From an uncultured Pelagibacteraceae bacterium (lineage in GTDB: Bacteria > Pseudomonadota > Alphaproteobacteria > Pelagibacterales > Pelagibacteraceae), in assembly GCA_902592715.1 (NCBI GenBank), contig CACJFS010000001.1, positions 45,832-109,831 of the forward strand: DNA of 64,000 bases, in the 5' to 3' direction. The notes under the pieces are model-generated. The model was not told where the DNA came from. It saw nothing but the letters and a program-made list of their open reading frames with translations, and searched no databases. Of the stretch, positions 53,495 to 62,973 are shown one piece after another (the first letter of the stretch is position 1; each line of letters starts with the position of its first letter). The position numbers and the translations under genes are program-made.

Positions 53495-54428
53495 TCGTCT
53501 TAAAATACTTTTAGCAGCTCCCAGAGGTTTTTGTGCGGGTGTTGATAGAGCAATTGAAATTGTAAAAAAAAGCATAGAAAAATATGGCGCTCCTGTATAT
53601 GTAAGACATGAAATAGTTCATAACAAACATGTAGTAGATGGTTTAAAAAAAATTGGCGCAATATTTGTTGAAGAGATTGATGAAATTGAGGATAAAACGA
53701 GACCTGTTGTCTTTTCAGCTCATGGTGTGCCAAAATCTGTTCCTCAAGAGGCAGAAAGTTTAAATATGATTTTTGTAGATGCTACATGTCCACTTGTATC
53801 TAAAGTTCACAGAGAAGCAGAAAATTTGGATAAAAAAGATGTTCAAGTTTTGCTTATAGGTCATAAAAACCATCCTGAAGTAATTGGTACTATGGGGCAA
53901 ATCCCTCATGGAAAAATTGATCTTATAGAAACGATTGATGATGCAAAAAATTATGAAAGAGATGAAAATAAAAAACTTGCTTATATAACACAAACAACAT
54001 TGTCGGTTGATGATACTAAAGATATTATAAATGTTTTAAAAGAACGCTTTCCTGATATTCACGAGCCAAAAAAAGATGATATTTGTTATGCAACAACAAA
54101 TAGGCAAGCAGCAATAAAAAAAATTGCAAAAGAGTGTGATAATCTATTTGTGATTGGTAGCAGGAATTCATCCAACTCAGTTAGACTAGTAGAAGTAGCT
54201 AAAAATAATGGATGCGAACATGCTGAGTTAATTCATTCAGAAAGCACTTTTCCTCTTGAAAAAATATCTAAATGCAAAACAATAGGTATTTCATCTGGTG
54301 CCTCAGCTCCTGAAGTATTAGTTAATGAATTCATAGAAAATATTAAAAAAAAATTTACCGTAGAAATAGAGGAAGTTGAAATAGTCAAAGAAGACGTAAC
54401 ATTTAAAATCCCAGGAAAGTTAAATTAA
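53478..54428 (+). CDS. ispH: 4-hydroxy-3-methylbut-2-enyl diphosphate reductase
   Basis: LLAAPRGFCAGVDRAIEIV, VDATCPLVSKVHREA, CYATTNRQAAIK, GISSGASAPEVLV. Confidence 0.98.
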   Translation: MEVKNNRLKILLAAPRGFCAGVDRAIEIVKKSIEKYGAPVYVRHEIVHNKHVVDGLKKIGAIFVEEIDEIEDKTRPVVFSAHGVPKSVPQEAESLNMIFVDATCPLVSKVHREAENLDKKDVQVLLIGHKNHPEVIGTMGQIPHGKIDLIETIDDAKNYERDENKKLAYITQTTLSVDDTKDIINVLKERFPDIHEPKKDDICYATTNRQAAIKKIAKECDNLFVIGSRNSSNSVRLVEVAKNNGCEHAELIHSESTFPLEKISKCKTIGISSGASAPEVLVNEFIENIKKKFTVEIEEVEIVKEDVTFKIPGKLN

Positions 54429-55393
54429 TGGCTGTATACACAAGGATAAATCAGAGCGATTTAAGCATGATCGAAAAAAACTTTAATATTAGTAAAATCG
54501 TGTCTTTTTCAGGCATAAAAAAAGGAATTGAAAATACTAATTACTTAATAAAAACAGATAAAAAAAAAATAATACTGACCATATTTGAAAAAAGAGTTCA
54601 AAAAAGAGATTTACCTTTTTTTATGAACCTTATGTTTGGTTTATCAAAAAATAAAATCAAATGTCCAGAGCCAATAAAGAACAAAAAAGGGAAATATTTA
54701 TTCAAAATTAAAAATAAAACCGCATGTTTGGTAAGCTTTTTAGAAGGTAAAGATAAAAATCAACTAACAAATAAAGACTGTTTTCAAGTTGGAAAAAACG
54801 CAGCCCTGTTACATTTAGCTGCTAAGAAATTAAGACTGCATAGAAAAAATTCATTATCAGTAAGTTCTTGGGGACCTTTGCTAAATAGAATAGATAAAAG
54901 AATTAACAAACTTTCAAATAATTTAATTGAGACCATGAAAACTGATTTAGTTGATATTAAGAAAAAATGGCCAAAAAATATGCCAAAAGGAATAATTCAT
55001 AGTGATCTTTTTATTGATAATATTTTTTTCTATAAGAAAAAATATTACGGTTTTATTGATTTTTATTTTTCTGCAAATGATTTCTTGGCATATGAATTAG
55101 CAACATGTGTTAATGCACTATGTTTTAAAAAAACAAATAAAATTCATGTTTTAGACAAAAATAAATCTGCTCAATTATTAAGAGGCTATCAATCAGTTCG
55201 TAAATTGAGCTCAAAAGAAAAGAATAATTTCAATACTCTATGTAGAGGTTCAGCTTTAAGATATCTTCTTACAAGATCATATGATTATTTAAATACTCCC
55301 AAAAAAGCATTAATTAAAATTAAAGATCCTAAAGAATATTTGGATAAATTAAATTTTCATAGAAAACTGAATTCTTTTAGAGACTACAACTAA
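54428..55393 (+). CDS. thrB: homoserine kinase (ThrB2 type)
   Basis: GIENTNYLIKTDKKKIILTIFEKR, IIHSDLFIDNIFFYKKKYYGFIDFYFS. Confidence 0.93.
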   Translation: MAVYTRINQSDLSMIEKNFNISKIVSFSGIKKGIENTNYLIKTDKKKIILTIFEKRVQKRDLPFFMNLMFGLSKNKIKCPEPIKNKKGKYLFKIKNKTACLVSFLEGKDKNQLTNKDCFQVGKNAALLHLAAKKLRLHRKNSLSVSSWGPLLNRIDKRINKLSNNLIETMKTDLVDIKKKWPKNMPKGIIHSDLFIDNIFFYKKKYYGFIDFYFSANDFLAYELATCVNALCFKKTNKIHVLDKNKSAQLLRGYQSVRKLSSKEKNNFNTLCRGSALRYLLTRSYDYLNTPKKALIKIKDPKEYLDKLNFHRKLNSFRDYN

Positions 55394-55818
55394 TGATAAA
55401 GATTTATACCGATGGTTCATGTTTGGGAAATCCAGGAAATGGTGGTTGGGCTGCAATCATTATAGAAGATGAAAAGAAGACTCATATAAAAGGTAGCAAA
55501 AAAGATACTACTAATAATCAAATGGAATTACTTGCTCCAATAAAAGCCCTTAAAACAATTCCTAAAGGTAGCAATGTTCAAATTTTTACAGATTCAAAAT
55601 ATGTAAAGTCTGGGATTACAGAGTGGATACATAATTGGAAGAGAAATGGATGGAAAACTGCAAATAAAAAAACTGTAAAAAATAAAGGCCTCTGGACTGA
55701 ATTAGATCTTATGACTAATGAATTTGAAATTAAATGGAGTTGGGTAAAAGGTCATTCTACAGATAAATTAAATAATGAAGTTGATTTAATCGCTAGAGAA
55801 GCTGCAAATTCTAAATAA
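55393..55818 (+). CDS. rnhA: ribonuclease HI
   Basis: IKIYTDGSCLGNPGNGGWAAII, TTNNQMELLAPIKAL, DSKYVKSGITEWIHNWKRNGWKTA. Confidence 0.98.
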   Translation: MIKIYTDGSCLGNPGNGGWAAIIIEDEKKTHIKGSKKDTTNNQMELLAPIKALKTIPKGSNVQIFTDSKYVKSGITEWIHNWKRNGWKTANKKTVKNKGLWTELDLMTNEFEIKWSWVKGHSTDKLNNEVDLIAREAANSK

Positions 55819-56296
55819 TATCTAAAATTCCTTCTGCAGAGGATATTCCACAATTTTTAGTTTCCTCTTCCTCTTGAATATTATGAACCATTAAATTTTC
55901 AATAACCATAGCATAACGGCTTGATCTCATTCCCATACCTTTTGAGTTTCTATCAACTTCTGCACCTATTAGCCTGGTAAATGACAAATAAGGATCAGCT
56001 AACATAATTATATTTTCTCCAATTTTGTTTGCTTCTCCCCAAGCATTCATCACATATGGATCATTTACAGCTAAGCAAAATATTTTATCAATACCTTTAT
56101 ATAATATTTTTTGAGAGTTTTTGACATATCCTGGTAAATGAAATTTAGAGCACGTTGCTGTAAATGCACCTGGTAATCCAAATAATATTATTTTTTTTGA
56201 TCCTAAAATCTCAGATATATTTTGTTCCTTAGGTTCACCATTAACTAAATGGAAGATTTTAGCATCAGGTATTTGATCATTAACTTTAAGCTTCAT
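55811..56296 (-). CDS. peroxiredoxin (Prx5 type)
   Basis: KKIILFGLPGAFTATCSKFHLPGYV, ADPYLSFTRLIGAE, RSSRYAMVIEN. Confidence 0.94.
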   Translation of the reverse strand: MKLKVNDQIPDAKIFHLVNGEPKEQNISEILGSKKIILFGLPGAFTATCSKFHLPGYVKNSQKILYKGIDKIFCLAVNDPYVMNAWGEANKIGENIIMLADPYLSFTRLIGAEVDRNSKGMGMRSSRYAMVIENLMVHNIQEEEETKNCGISSAEGILDII

Positions 56297-57663
56297 AATT
56301 TACTTTTAACGAAATTTTTTACTGCCTCTGTGTCATTTTTTAATAGTTGGAAATTTTCCTCTTTACTATGAACATATTGTAGCTCTTTAGGCAGTTCTTC
56401 ATGTTTATTTATTGCATTATCAGTAGCAGCTGGAAATTTGCATGGATGTGCGGTAGATAAAACTACACAATCATTTAAATTAAGCTTATTTGCAGCCCCT
56501 ACTCCAACTGCAGTGTGAGGATCTAATATGATACTATTTTTCTCAAAATTTTCTTTGATAATTTCTAAAGTTTCGTCTTCGTCACAACATTCTGAAACAA
56601 AATCTTTTTGAATCACATCTAAGTTTGATTTATCAATTTGGTATTCGTTTTGCTTAATTTTTTTCATTATATCTGATGTAATTTCAGAATTAGAACTGTT
56701 TACATAATAAATTAATCTCTCAAAATTACTTGCCAATTGAATATCCATACTTGGAGACAGTGTTTCTTTTACTTTTTTTGAAATATAATCACCATTAGAA
56801 ATTGCTCTATGCAAAATATCATTTTCATTAGTTGCAACAATAAGTTTGTCTATTGGTAATCCCATTTGTTTGGCAAGGTAACCTGCAAAGACATCTCCAA
56901 AGTTTCCTGTTGGAACTGAAAATGAAATAGGTTCATCAACATTAAGTTTAAAATAAGTATAAAAATAATATACAGATTGGGCAATTATTCTTGCCCAGTT
57001 AATTGAATTTACTCCAGACATATTAATAGATTTTGAAAAATCAAGATCTGAAAACATTTGTTTTACTATATTTTGGCAATCGTCAAAATTTCCATCAATT
57101 GCAATATTGAAAACATTTTCATCCTCAACTGTTGTCATTAACTTTCTTTGTACTGGTGAAATTCTATTATTAGGATGTAAGACAAAAATATTTAAGTTTG
57201 ATTTGCCTTTAATTGCATCTATAGCAGCAGCTCCTGTATCACCTGATGTAGCCACAACAATATTAATTTTTTTATTATTCTTGCTTAAATAATGCTCGTA
57301 TAAATTTCCAATGAACTGCATAGCAATATCTTTAAATGCTAATGTTGGGCCATGAAATAACTCTAATAGCTTCAAATCACCAACATTTGAAATTTTAACA
57401 ACATCTTTTTCTCTGAAAGTTGAATAAGATTTATTAATTAATAATGAAAGATCATCTTTAGAGATAAAATCTGATGAAAATTGATTAATTATTTTAGTTG
57501 ATAAGTCATTATAATTTAGGCTTTTGAGTTCAGATAACTCATCTAGACTAAATTTTTTTAGAGATGTAGGCACATAGAGTCCACCATCATCAGCTAAACC
57601 TTTGATGAAAACATCTTCAAAACTATATTCTTTTGAATTATCTCTTGTACTTACATATCTCAT
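56293..57663 (-). CDS. thrC: threonine synthase
   Basis: MRYVSTRDNSKEYSFEDVFIKGLADDGGLYVP, FHGPTLAFKDIAMQF, VVATSGDTGAAAI, STAHPCKFP. Confidence 0.97.
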   Translation of the reverse strand: MRYVSTRDNSKEYSFEDVFIKGLADDGGLYVPTSLKKFSLDELSELKSLNYNDLSTKIINQFSSDFISKDDLSLLINKSYSTFREKDVVKISNVGDLKLLELFHGPTLAFKDIAMQFIGNLYEHYLSKNNKKINIVVATSGDTGAAAIDAIKGKSNLNIFVLHPNNRISPVQRKLMTTVEDENVFNIAIDGNFDDCQNIVKQMFSDLDFSKSINMSGVNSINWARIIAQSVYYFYTYFKLNVDEPISFSVPTGNFGDVFAGYLAKQMGLPIDKLIVATNENDILHRAISNGDYISKKVKETLSPSMDIQLASNFERLIYYVNSSNSEITSDIMKKIKQNEYQIDKSNLDVIQKDFVSECCDEDETLEIIKENFEKNSIILDPHTAVGVGAANKLNLNDCVVLSTAHPCKFPAATDNAINKHEELPKELQYVHSKEENFQLLKNDTEAVKNFVKSKL

Positions 57664-57704
57664 GAATTTTTTTTACCATTTTCTTATAAAATAAATAGGA
57701 TTAT

Positions 57705-58619
57705 TTATTTAATGATCTGGTCTACCAAAAATAAGACAAAAAGTAAAAATAAGTAAAAAATTGAGTAAGAAAATACCTTTTTAGCCTTCTTTATTTCAAA
57801 TTTGTTTTTTTTGAACTTAAGAAGATCATAACAAACATAATTGTAATAAAAGGTAAGTAATAATGAAACTATTAAGAATGTTTCGCCTACAAAACCAATA
57901 TAATAAGGCAAAATAACTACGGGTAACATTATTAAAGAATAAACAAATATATTTTTCTTCGTTTCCTCAATACCATTAGTAATAGGCAACATAGGAATTT
58001 TAGCCTTCTGATAATCGTCTGCTTTGTAAAGGCTCAATGCCCAAAAATGAGATGGGGTCCAAAAAAATATAATTAAGAAAAATGTTATTGGTTCTAACGT
58101 TAATGAGTTGGTAGCTATAGTCCAACCTATAACTGGTGGCAGTGCACCTGATGCACCTCCAATAACAATATTTTGTGGAGTCTTTCTTTTTAACCATATC
58201 GTATAAACAAAAACATAAAACGCGATCGTTATTGATAATAAAATAGCTGATGTTAAATTCGAAAAATAATAAAGACCAACTACAGATACTATTGACAATA
58301 CAGTTCCAAATAATAAGGCATGCTCCCTGTTCACTTTTCCAGTAGGAATTGGTCTAAGACAAGTTCTTGTCATTAATTTATCAAGATCAGCCTCGTACCA
58401 CATATTTAATGCACCTGCAGCACCTGCTCCCATTGTCACAAAGAAAATTGCAGTTATTGAATTAAGAAGTGAAACTGATTCAGGAGCTGTAAGTAATCCA
58501 ACTGCACAAGTAAAGATAACCAAAGACATTACTCTTGGTTTCATCAACAATAATAAATATTTTGAATAAGATAAAAAACTTACAGAAACTGATTTTTTTT
58601 TAATTGTATTTGCGGTCAC
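57705..58619 (-). CDS. ctaB: protoheme IX farnesyltransferase (heme O synthase)
   Basis: LLLMKPRVMSLVIFTCAVGLL, NMWYEADLDKLMTRTCLRPIPTGKV, FFWTPSHFWALSLYKADDY. Confidence 0.97.
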   Translation of the reverse strand: MTANTIKKKSVSVSFLSYSKYLLLLMKPRVMSLVIFTCAVGLLTAPESVSLLNSITAIFFVTMGAGAAGALNMWYEADLDKLMTRTCLRPIPTGKVNREHALLFGTVLSIVSVVGLYYFSNLTSAILLSITIAFYVFVYTIWLKRKTPQNIVIGGASGALPPVIGWTIATNSLTLEPITFFLIIFFWTPSHFWALSLYKADDYQKAKIPMLPITNGIEETKKNIFVYSLIMLPVVILPYYIGFVGETFLIVSLLLTFYYNYVCYDLLKFKKNKFEIKKAKKVFSYSIFYLFLLFVLFLVDQIIK

Positions 58620-58621
58620 TA

Positions 58622-58885
58622 TTACTCAACATTTAGTGAAACAAATATTACAAGTAATATAACGCCTGCTATTAAAATATGATTTCCTAAATCAAAAATA
58701 CCTACTTTACTATTTTTCTTATCAATTAATCTTCTACGCAAAGGTATTTGATCATAAGGATTTATTGTGACTTTATCACCTTGTTCTTTTTGGTTTTCAA
58801 CTTTTACCGAATAACCAAACCAAACAATATAGATAAAAAATACAAATAAGATTAAGAAAAAAGCTAAATATCCGTAAGCGTCCAT
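58622..58885 (-). CDS. 87-aa membrane protein of unknown function in the cytochrome oxidase operon
   Basis: Two predicted TM segments: YLAFFLILFVFFIYIVWFGYSV and HILIAGVILLVIFVSL. Tightly packed between ctaB and the subunit IV gene. Confidence 0.7.
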   Translation of the reverse strand: MDAYGYLAFFLILFVFFIYIVWFGYSVKVENQKEQGDKVTINPYDQIPLRRRLIDKKNSKVGIFDLGNHILIAGVILLVIFVSLNVE

Positions 58886-58886
58886 A

Positions 58887-59246
58887 CTAAGCTCCCCCTA
58901 CAACAAAATAAAAGAATCTTGAAAATAGCGTATATTGAAATTCTGCATTCATTAAAAATATAAAACAGGCAATTGCTGTCATTGGCCATAAAAGTACATT
59001 TACTAAAGCGTATCTTTCCCAAAACAAGTGCATGAAAAAAGCCATAATAAGTCCTGCTTTTAGAAACATAAAGAATAATATTAGAGACCATCTTAGCATT
59101 CCTTGAAACTGGTACCAGTCAACCATGTATGAAAAGAAACTTAAAACAAATAACAGACCCCAAATCCAAAGATAAATTCCTATCTTCTGGGTGCTTGTTT
59201 GCTCTTCTTGTTTATTACTTTCTTCCATTTTGTTAGTCTCTTCCAT
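58887..59246 (-). CDS. cytochrome c oxidase subunit IV-like protein
   Basis: KIGIYLWIWGLLFVLSFFSYMVDW, LFFMFLKAGLIMAFFMHLFWER resembles bacterial COX4 family. Confidence 0.8.
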   Translation of the reverse strand: MEETNKMEESNKQEEQTSTQKIGIYLWIWGLLFVLSFFSYMVDWYQFQGMLRWSLILFFMFLKAGLIMAFFMHLFWERYALVNVLLWPMTAIACFIFLMNAEFQYTLFSRFFYFVVGGA

Positions 59247-59254
59247 AAATTATT

Positions 59255-59965
59255 TTACCACAAGTAGAAAAATGCAAAAATAAAAACCCAAACTAGATCT
59301 ACGAAGTGCCAATAAAGACCTAATATTTCAATTTCTACATAATCCCCTTTCATCTTGGTAAACCAGCCTCTTTTTTTGGTCTCATAATGACCTGCAAAAA
59401 CTTTATAAGTATATATGAATAAGAAAATCACACCTATTGAGACATGGAAGCCATGGAATCCCGTTATCATAAAAAAGAAGGAACCAAACTGAGCTGCTCC
59501 AAAAGGATTTCCCCAAGGTCTCACACCTTCATGAATTAGTTTAGACCATTCAAATACTTGCATTCCCACAAATGTAAGCCCACCTAAAGCAGTAGCTAGA
59601 ATTAACCAACCACACATTTTACGATTTTTTTCGTAACCATATTTAACAGCTAAAGCCATTGTTCCACTACTTGTAATCAATACAAATGTCATTATCGCAA
59701 TAAGTAAAAGCGGGACAGGCACATCTCCTACATGTAAAGAAAAAACTTCACTAGTATTAGGCCAATCAACTATAGTTGATCCTCTACCCTTCATGTATGA
59801 AATTAAAAAACAGCTGAATACAAAAGTATCACTCAATAAAAAGATCCACATCATAGCTTTGCCCCAATGCACACCTTTAAACATTGTTTGGTCTGAGCCA
59901 GTGTCAGACGCCATGCCCTTAAACCCTGGTTTAAGTTCGAAGCCGTCTATTTTTTGTTCAGACAT
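59255..59965 (-). CDS. ctaE: cytochrome c oxidase subunit III
   Basis: GKAMMWIFLLSDTFVFSCFL, FFFMITGFHGFHVSIGVIFL, ILGLYWHFVDLVWVFIFAFFYLW. Confidence 0.93.
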   Translation of the reverse strand: MSEQKIDGFELKPGFKGMASDTGSDQTMFKGVHWGKAMMWIFLLSDTFVFSCFLISYMKGRGSTIVDWPNTSEVFSLHVGDVPVPLLLIAIMTFVLITSSGTMALAVKYGYEKNRKMCGWLILATALGGLTFVGMQVFEWSKLIHEGVRPWGNPFGAAQFGSFFFMITGFHGFHVSIGVIFLFIYTYKVFAGHYETKKRGWFTKMKGDYVEIEILGLYWHFVDLVWVFIFAFFYLW

Positions 59966-59975
59966 TATTTTTCTC

Positions 59976-61814
59976 TTAAGTTTTCTCTACTTCAGTATTT
60001 GCTACTTCACTTGGAGCAGTTGTTTGCGGAATAAAGTCATCCTTAGCTCCTGGAACACTAAAATCATAAGGCCATCTGTGAACAACTGGAAGTCTTTCAC
60101 CAAAGTTACCATGTTCCGGTGGAACAGTAGAAGTATACCATTCGAGTGAATTAGCTTTCCAAGGATTCTGTTCAGCTTTTTTTCCTGTTTTTAATGTTTT
60201 AATGATATTGAAAACTAAAATAAATTGTGCTGCGCCAACTATAAATGCTGCAATACTTATAAATTCATTCATTCCTACTGCAGATGTCATGTATGGACTA
60301 TCATACATTTCAAAATATCTTCTTGGAACTCCAATAAAACCTAGATAGTGCATAGGGAAGTATATTGAGTACGCTCCTAAGAAAGTAATCCAGAAATGCC
60401 ATTTACCCAATGTTTCACTTAACATTTTTCCAGCTACTAATGGGAACCAGTGATAAACTGCACCCATAATAACCATTAATGGTGCAATACCCATGACCAT
60501 ATGGAAATGGGCTATTACGAAATATGTATCTGATAATGGAACGTCAACTGAAACATTTCCTAAAAATATTCCAGTAATTCCACCATTTACAAATGTTACG
60601 ATAAATCCTAGGCACCATAACATTACAGTATTAATTCTAATATTTCCTCTCCACAAAGTAAGTATCCAGTTATAAACTTTCATGGCGGTTGGAACTGCAA
60701 TAATTAATGTGGTCGTTGCAAAGAAAAATCCAAACCAAGGGTTCATTCCACTAACATACATGTGGTGAGCCCATACGAAGAAACTCAATCCTCCAATACC
60801 TACAATTGCCCAAACCATCATTCTATAACCAAATATATTTTTTCTAGCATGAACAGATATTAAGTCAGAAACTATTCCAAATGCAGGTAAAGCAACAATG
60901 TAAACTTCGGGGTGTCCAAAGAACCAAAATAAGTGTTGGAAAAGAATTGGACTTCCGCCACCATATTCAAGAACCTCTCCTGCTTTTAATATCGTTGGCA
61001 TAAAGAAGCTTGTTTGTAGAACCTTATCTAGTGTCATCATTATTGCACTAACTAGTAGTGCTGGGAATGCTAACATCGCAAGTACAGTTGCTGTAAAAAT
61101 ACCCCAAACTGTTAAAGGCATTCTCATTAAAGTCATTCCTCTAGTTCTAGCTTGAAGAATAGTAATCATATAATTTAGTCCACCCATTGTGAAACCAATT
61201 ACAAATAAAGATAAAGATATAAGCATTAAAAGTATTCCCATGCCTGATCCTGGAGTTCCTTCTAAAATTGTTTGAGGAGGATATAATGTCCATCCGGCTC
61301 CTGTTGGTCCACCTGGAACAAAGAAACTTGCCATTAAAACTGCAACTGCAACAAAAAACATCCAAAAGCTAAGCATATTTACATATGGGAAAACCATATC
61401 TCTTGCTCCTACCATGAGTGGAATTAGATAATTTCCAAAGCCTCCAAGAAATAGTGCAGTTAAAAAGTAAACTACCATGATCATTCCATGCATAGTTACA
61501 AATTGATAATAATGTTCTGCTGTCATGAAACCTGCTAACTCAGGAAAACCGAGCTGAAGTCTCATTAACCATGATAAAATTAATCCTACAATTCCAGTAA
61601 ATACTGCTGTTAAAAAATATTGAACACCAATTACCTTAGCATCCTGACAAAAAATCCATTTTTCAATAAAACTATGTGCATGATATAAATCTTGCTCAGG
61701 TATTTCGGCTGGTCTTACATAATCCATATCGGGATTAATTGATCCAGCTGAACCATCTAAAACCTCTGATGATTGTGCCTGGTATGATTTATTATTATTG
61801 TATTCGTCTGACAT
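59976..61814 (-). CDS. ctaD: cytochrome c oxidase subunit I
   Basis: HGMIMVVYFLTALFLGGFGNYLIPL, FWFFGHPEVYIVALPAFGI, WAHHMYVSGM, TYFVIAHFHMVMG. Confidence 0.97.
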   Translation of the reverse strand: MSDEYNNNKSYQAQSSEVLDGSAGSINPDMDYVRPAEIPEQDLYHAHSFIEKWIFCQDAKVIGVQYFLTAVFTGIVGLILSWLMRLQLGFPELAGFMTAEHYYQFVTMHGMIMVVYFLTALFLGGFGNYLIPLMVGARDMVFPYVNMLSFWMFFVAVAVLMASFFVPGGPTGAGWTLYPPQTILEGTPGSGMGILLMLISLSLFVIGFTMGGLNYMITILQARTRGMTLMRMPLTVWGIFTATVLAMLAFPALLVSAIMMTLDKVLQTSFFMPTILKAGEVLEYGGGSPILFQHLFWFFGHPEVYIVALPAFGIVSDLISVHARKNIFGYRMMVWAIVGIGGLSFFVWAHHMYVSGMNPWFGFFFATTTLIIAVPTAMKVYNWILTLWRGNIRINTVMLWCLGFIVTFVNGGITGIFLGNVSVDVPLSDTYFVIAHFHMVMGIAPLMVIMGAVYHWFPLVAGKMLSETLGKWHFWITFLGAYSIYFPMHYLGFIGVPRRYFEMYDSPYMTSAVGMNEFISIAAFIVGAAQFILVFNIIKTLKTGKKAEQNPWKANSLEWYTSTVPPEHGNFGERLPVVHRWPYDFSVPGAKDDFIPQTTAPSEVANTEVEKT

Positions 61815-61857
61815 ATTTTTATCCTTTATATATATTTTTTTTTAAATTAATAAATTG

Positions 61858-62694
61858 TTATTTTTTAGCTAATTTGTTCCCATCTACGTTTAATTTTTCA
61901 TATCTAGCTGATAATTGCTGAAAAGTTTCTTGCTCGCTCAACCACACTTCATAGTCAGCTTTATCCTGAACCTCAACACCACCTCTCATTGCGTAATGCC
62001 CAACTCCGCAATATTCAGCACACAAAACTTCATATTCTCCAACTTTATTTGGTTCGAACCAATAAAAAGTAACTGTTCCGGGAACAGCATCCATTTTTGA
62101 TCTAAATTGTGGCACATACCAATTGTGAAGAACATCGACTGATCTTAATAGTATTTTTACAGGTCTATTATTTTCTAAATTTATTACATCACTCTCAATC
62201 ATAATATCATCTTTTCCGAAAGGATCGTCTGGATTAATACCAAAAGGATTGTTATCAGCAATATTTCTTACTTGTGTAGTTCCCAATTTACCATCTGCTC
62301 CAGGAAGTCTGTATTGCCATCCCCACTGCCAAGCCATCACATCCACTTCAAGTGCATTCTTAGGTACGTTTACATATTGATTCCAAATTATAAGACCAGG
62401 CGCTAGTAAAGCAGCAACTCCAAGAGTTGTTGCCCAAGTTAAAATTTTTTCTAATTTCTTATCTTCAGGTTTATATTCTGCTCTCCGATCCTCTTTATGT
62501 GAATATCTAAAAACACAATAAACCATGAACAAACATACAGCTACAAATACACCCCCACCTACCCAGAAAGTAAGGGTAATTGTGCTATCCATTCCACCCC
62601 AATTTGATGCTATGTCAGTCCAGTACCAAGGTGTGAATATATGAAATAAGACAGATCCGACGATCACTAATAAAAATATTATTCCTGCATGCAT
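61858..62694 (-). CDS. ctaC: cytochrome c oxidase subunit II
   Basis: DVMAWQWGWQYRLPG, VDVLHNWYVPQFRSKMDAVPG, CuA site CAEYCGVGHYAMRG. Confidence 0.96.
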   Translation of the reverse strand: MHAGIIFLLVIVGSVLFHIFTPWYWTDIASNWGGMDSTITLTFWVGGGVFVAVCLFMVYCVFRYSHKEDRRAEYKPEDKKLEKILTWATTLGVAALLAPGLIIWNQYVNVPKNALEVDVMAWQWGWQYRLPGADGKLGTTQVRNIADNNPFGINPDDPFGKDDIMIESDVINLENNRPVKILLRSVDVLHNWYVPQFRSKMDAVPGTVTFYWFEPNKVGEYEVLCAEYCGVGHYAMRGGVEVQDKADYEVWLSEQETFQQLSARYEKLNVDGNKLAKK

Positions 62695-62728
62695 AATGCT
62701 TATATAGAAGAATAATCCTATAATTACC

Positions 62729-62745
62729 TATGACAAAATGTCATA
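62729..62745. promoter_or_regulatory. palindrome TATGACA-AAA-TGTCATA between ctaC and a divergent small membrane gene
   Basis: Perfect 7-bp inverted arms with a 3-nt spacer inside an 87-bp divergent intergenic region. Confidence 0.5.
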
Positions 62746-62781
62746 AAACATATTAATTATACTAATATAATCAATATCTTT

Positions 62782-62973
62782 ATGCTTGGTAAATTAGGTA
62801 TTTTAATCACAATTCTTGCTTTGGTATTAGCCTTCTATTTTGTGATCTCTTTAGGGGCAGGAAGGTTTTCAAAAAGAGAGACAAAACCTGAAACCAAAAG
62901 ATATCTTAGATCAGTCAACATACTTTTAATAATAATTGCAGTGTTTGGATCTGTGTTAGTTTTGTTTATATAA
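62782..62973 (+). CDS. 63-aa two-TM membrane protein of unknown function
   Basis: MLGKLGILITILALVLAFYFVISLGAGRFSKRETKPETKRYLRSVNILLIIIAVFGSVLVLFI; hydrophobic-loop-hydrophobic, fills the gap between neighbours. Confidence 0.6.
   Translation: MLGKLGILITILALVLAFYFVISLGAGRFSKRETKPETKRYLRSVNILLIIIAVFGSVLVLFI

Noticed and set aside
59793-60149. 118-aa plus-strand ORF across ctaE/ctaD
   Set aside because: Antisense to two confident cytochrome oxidase genes.
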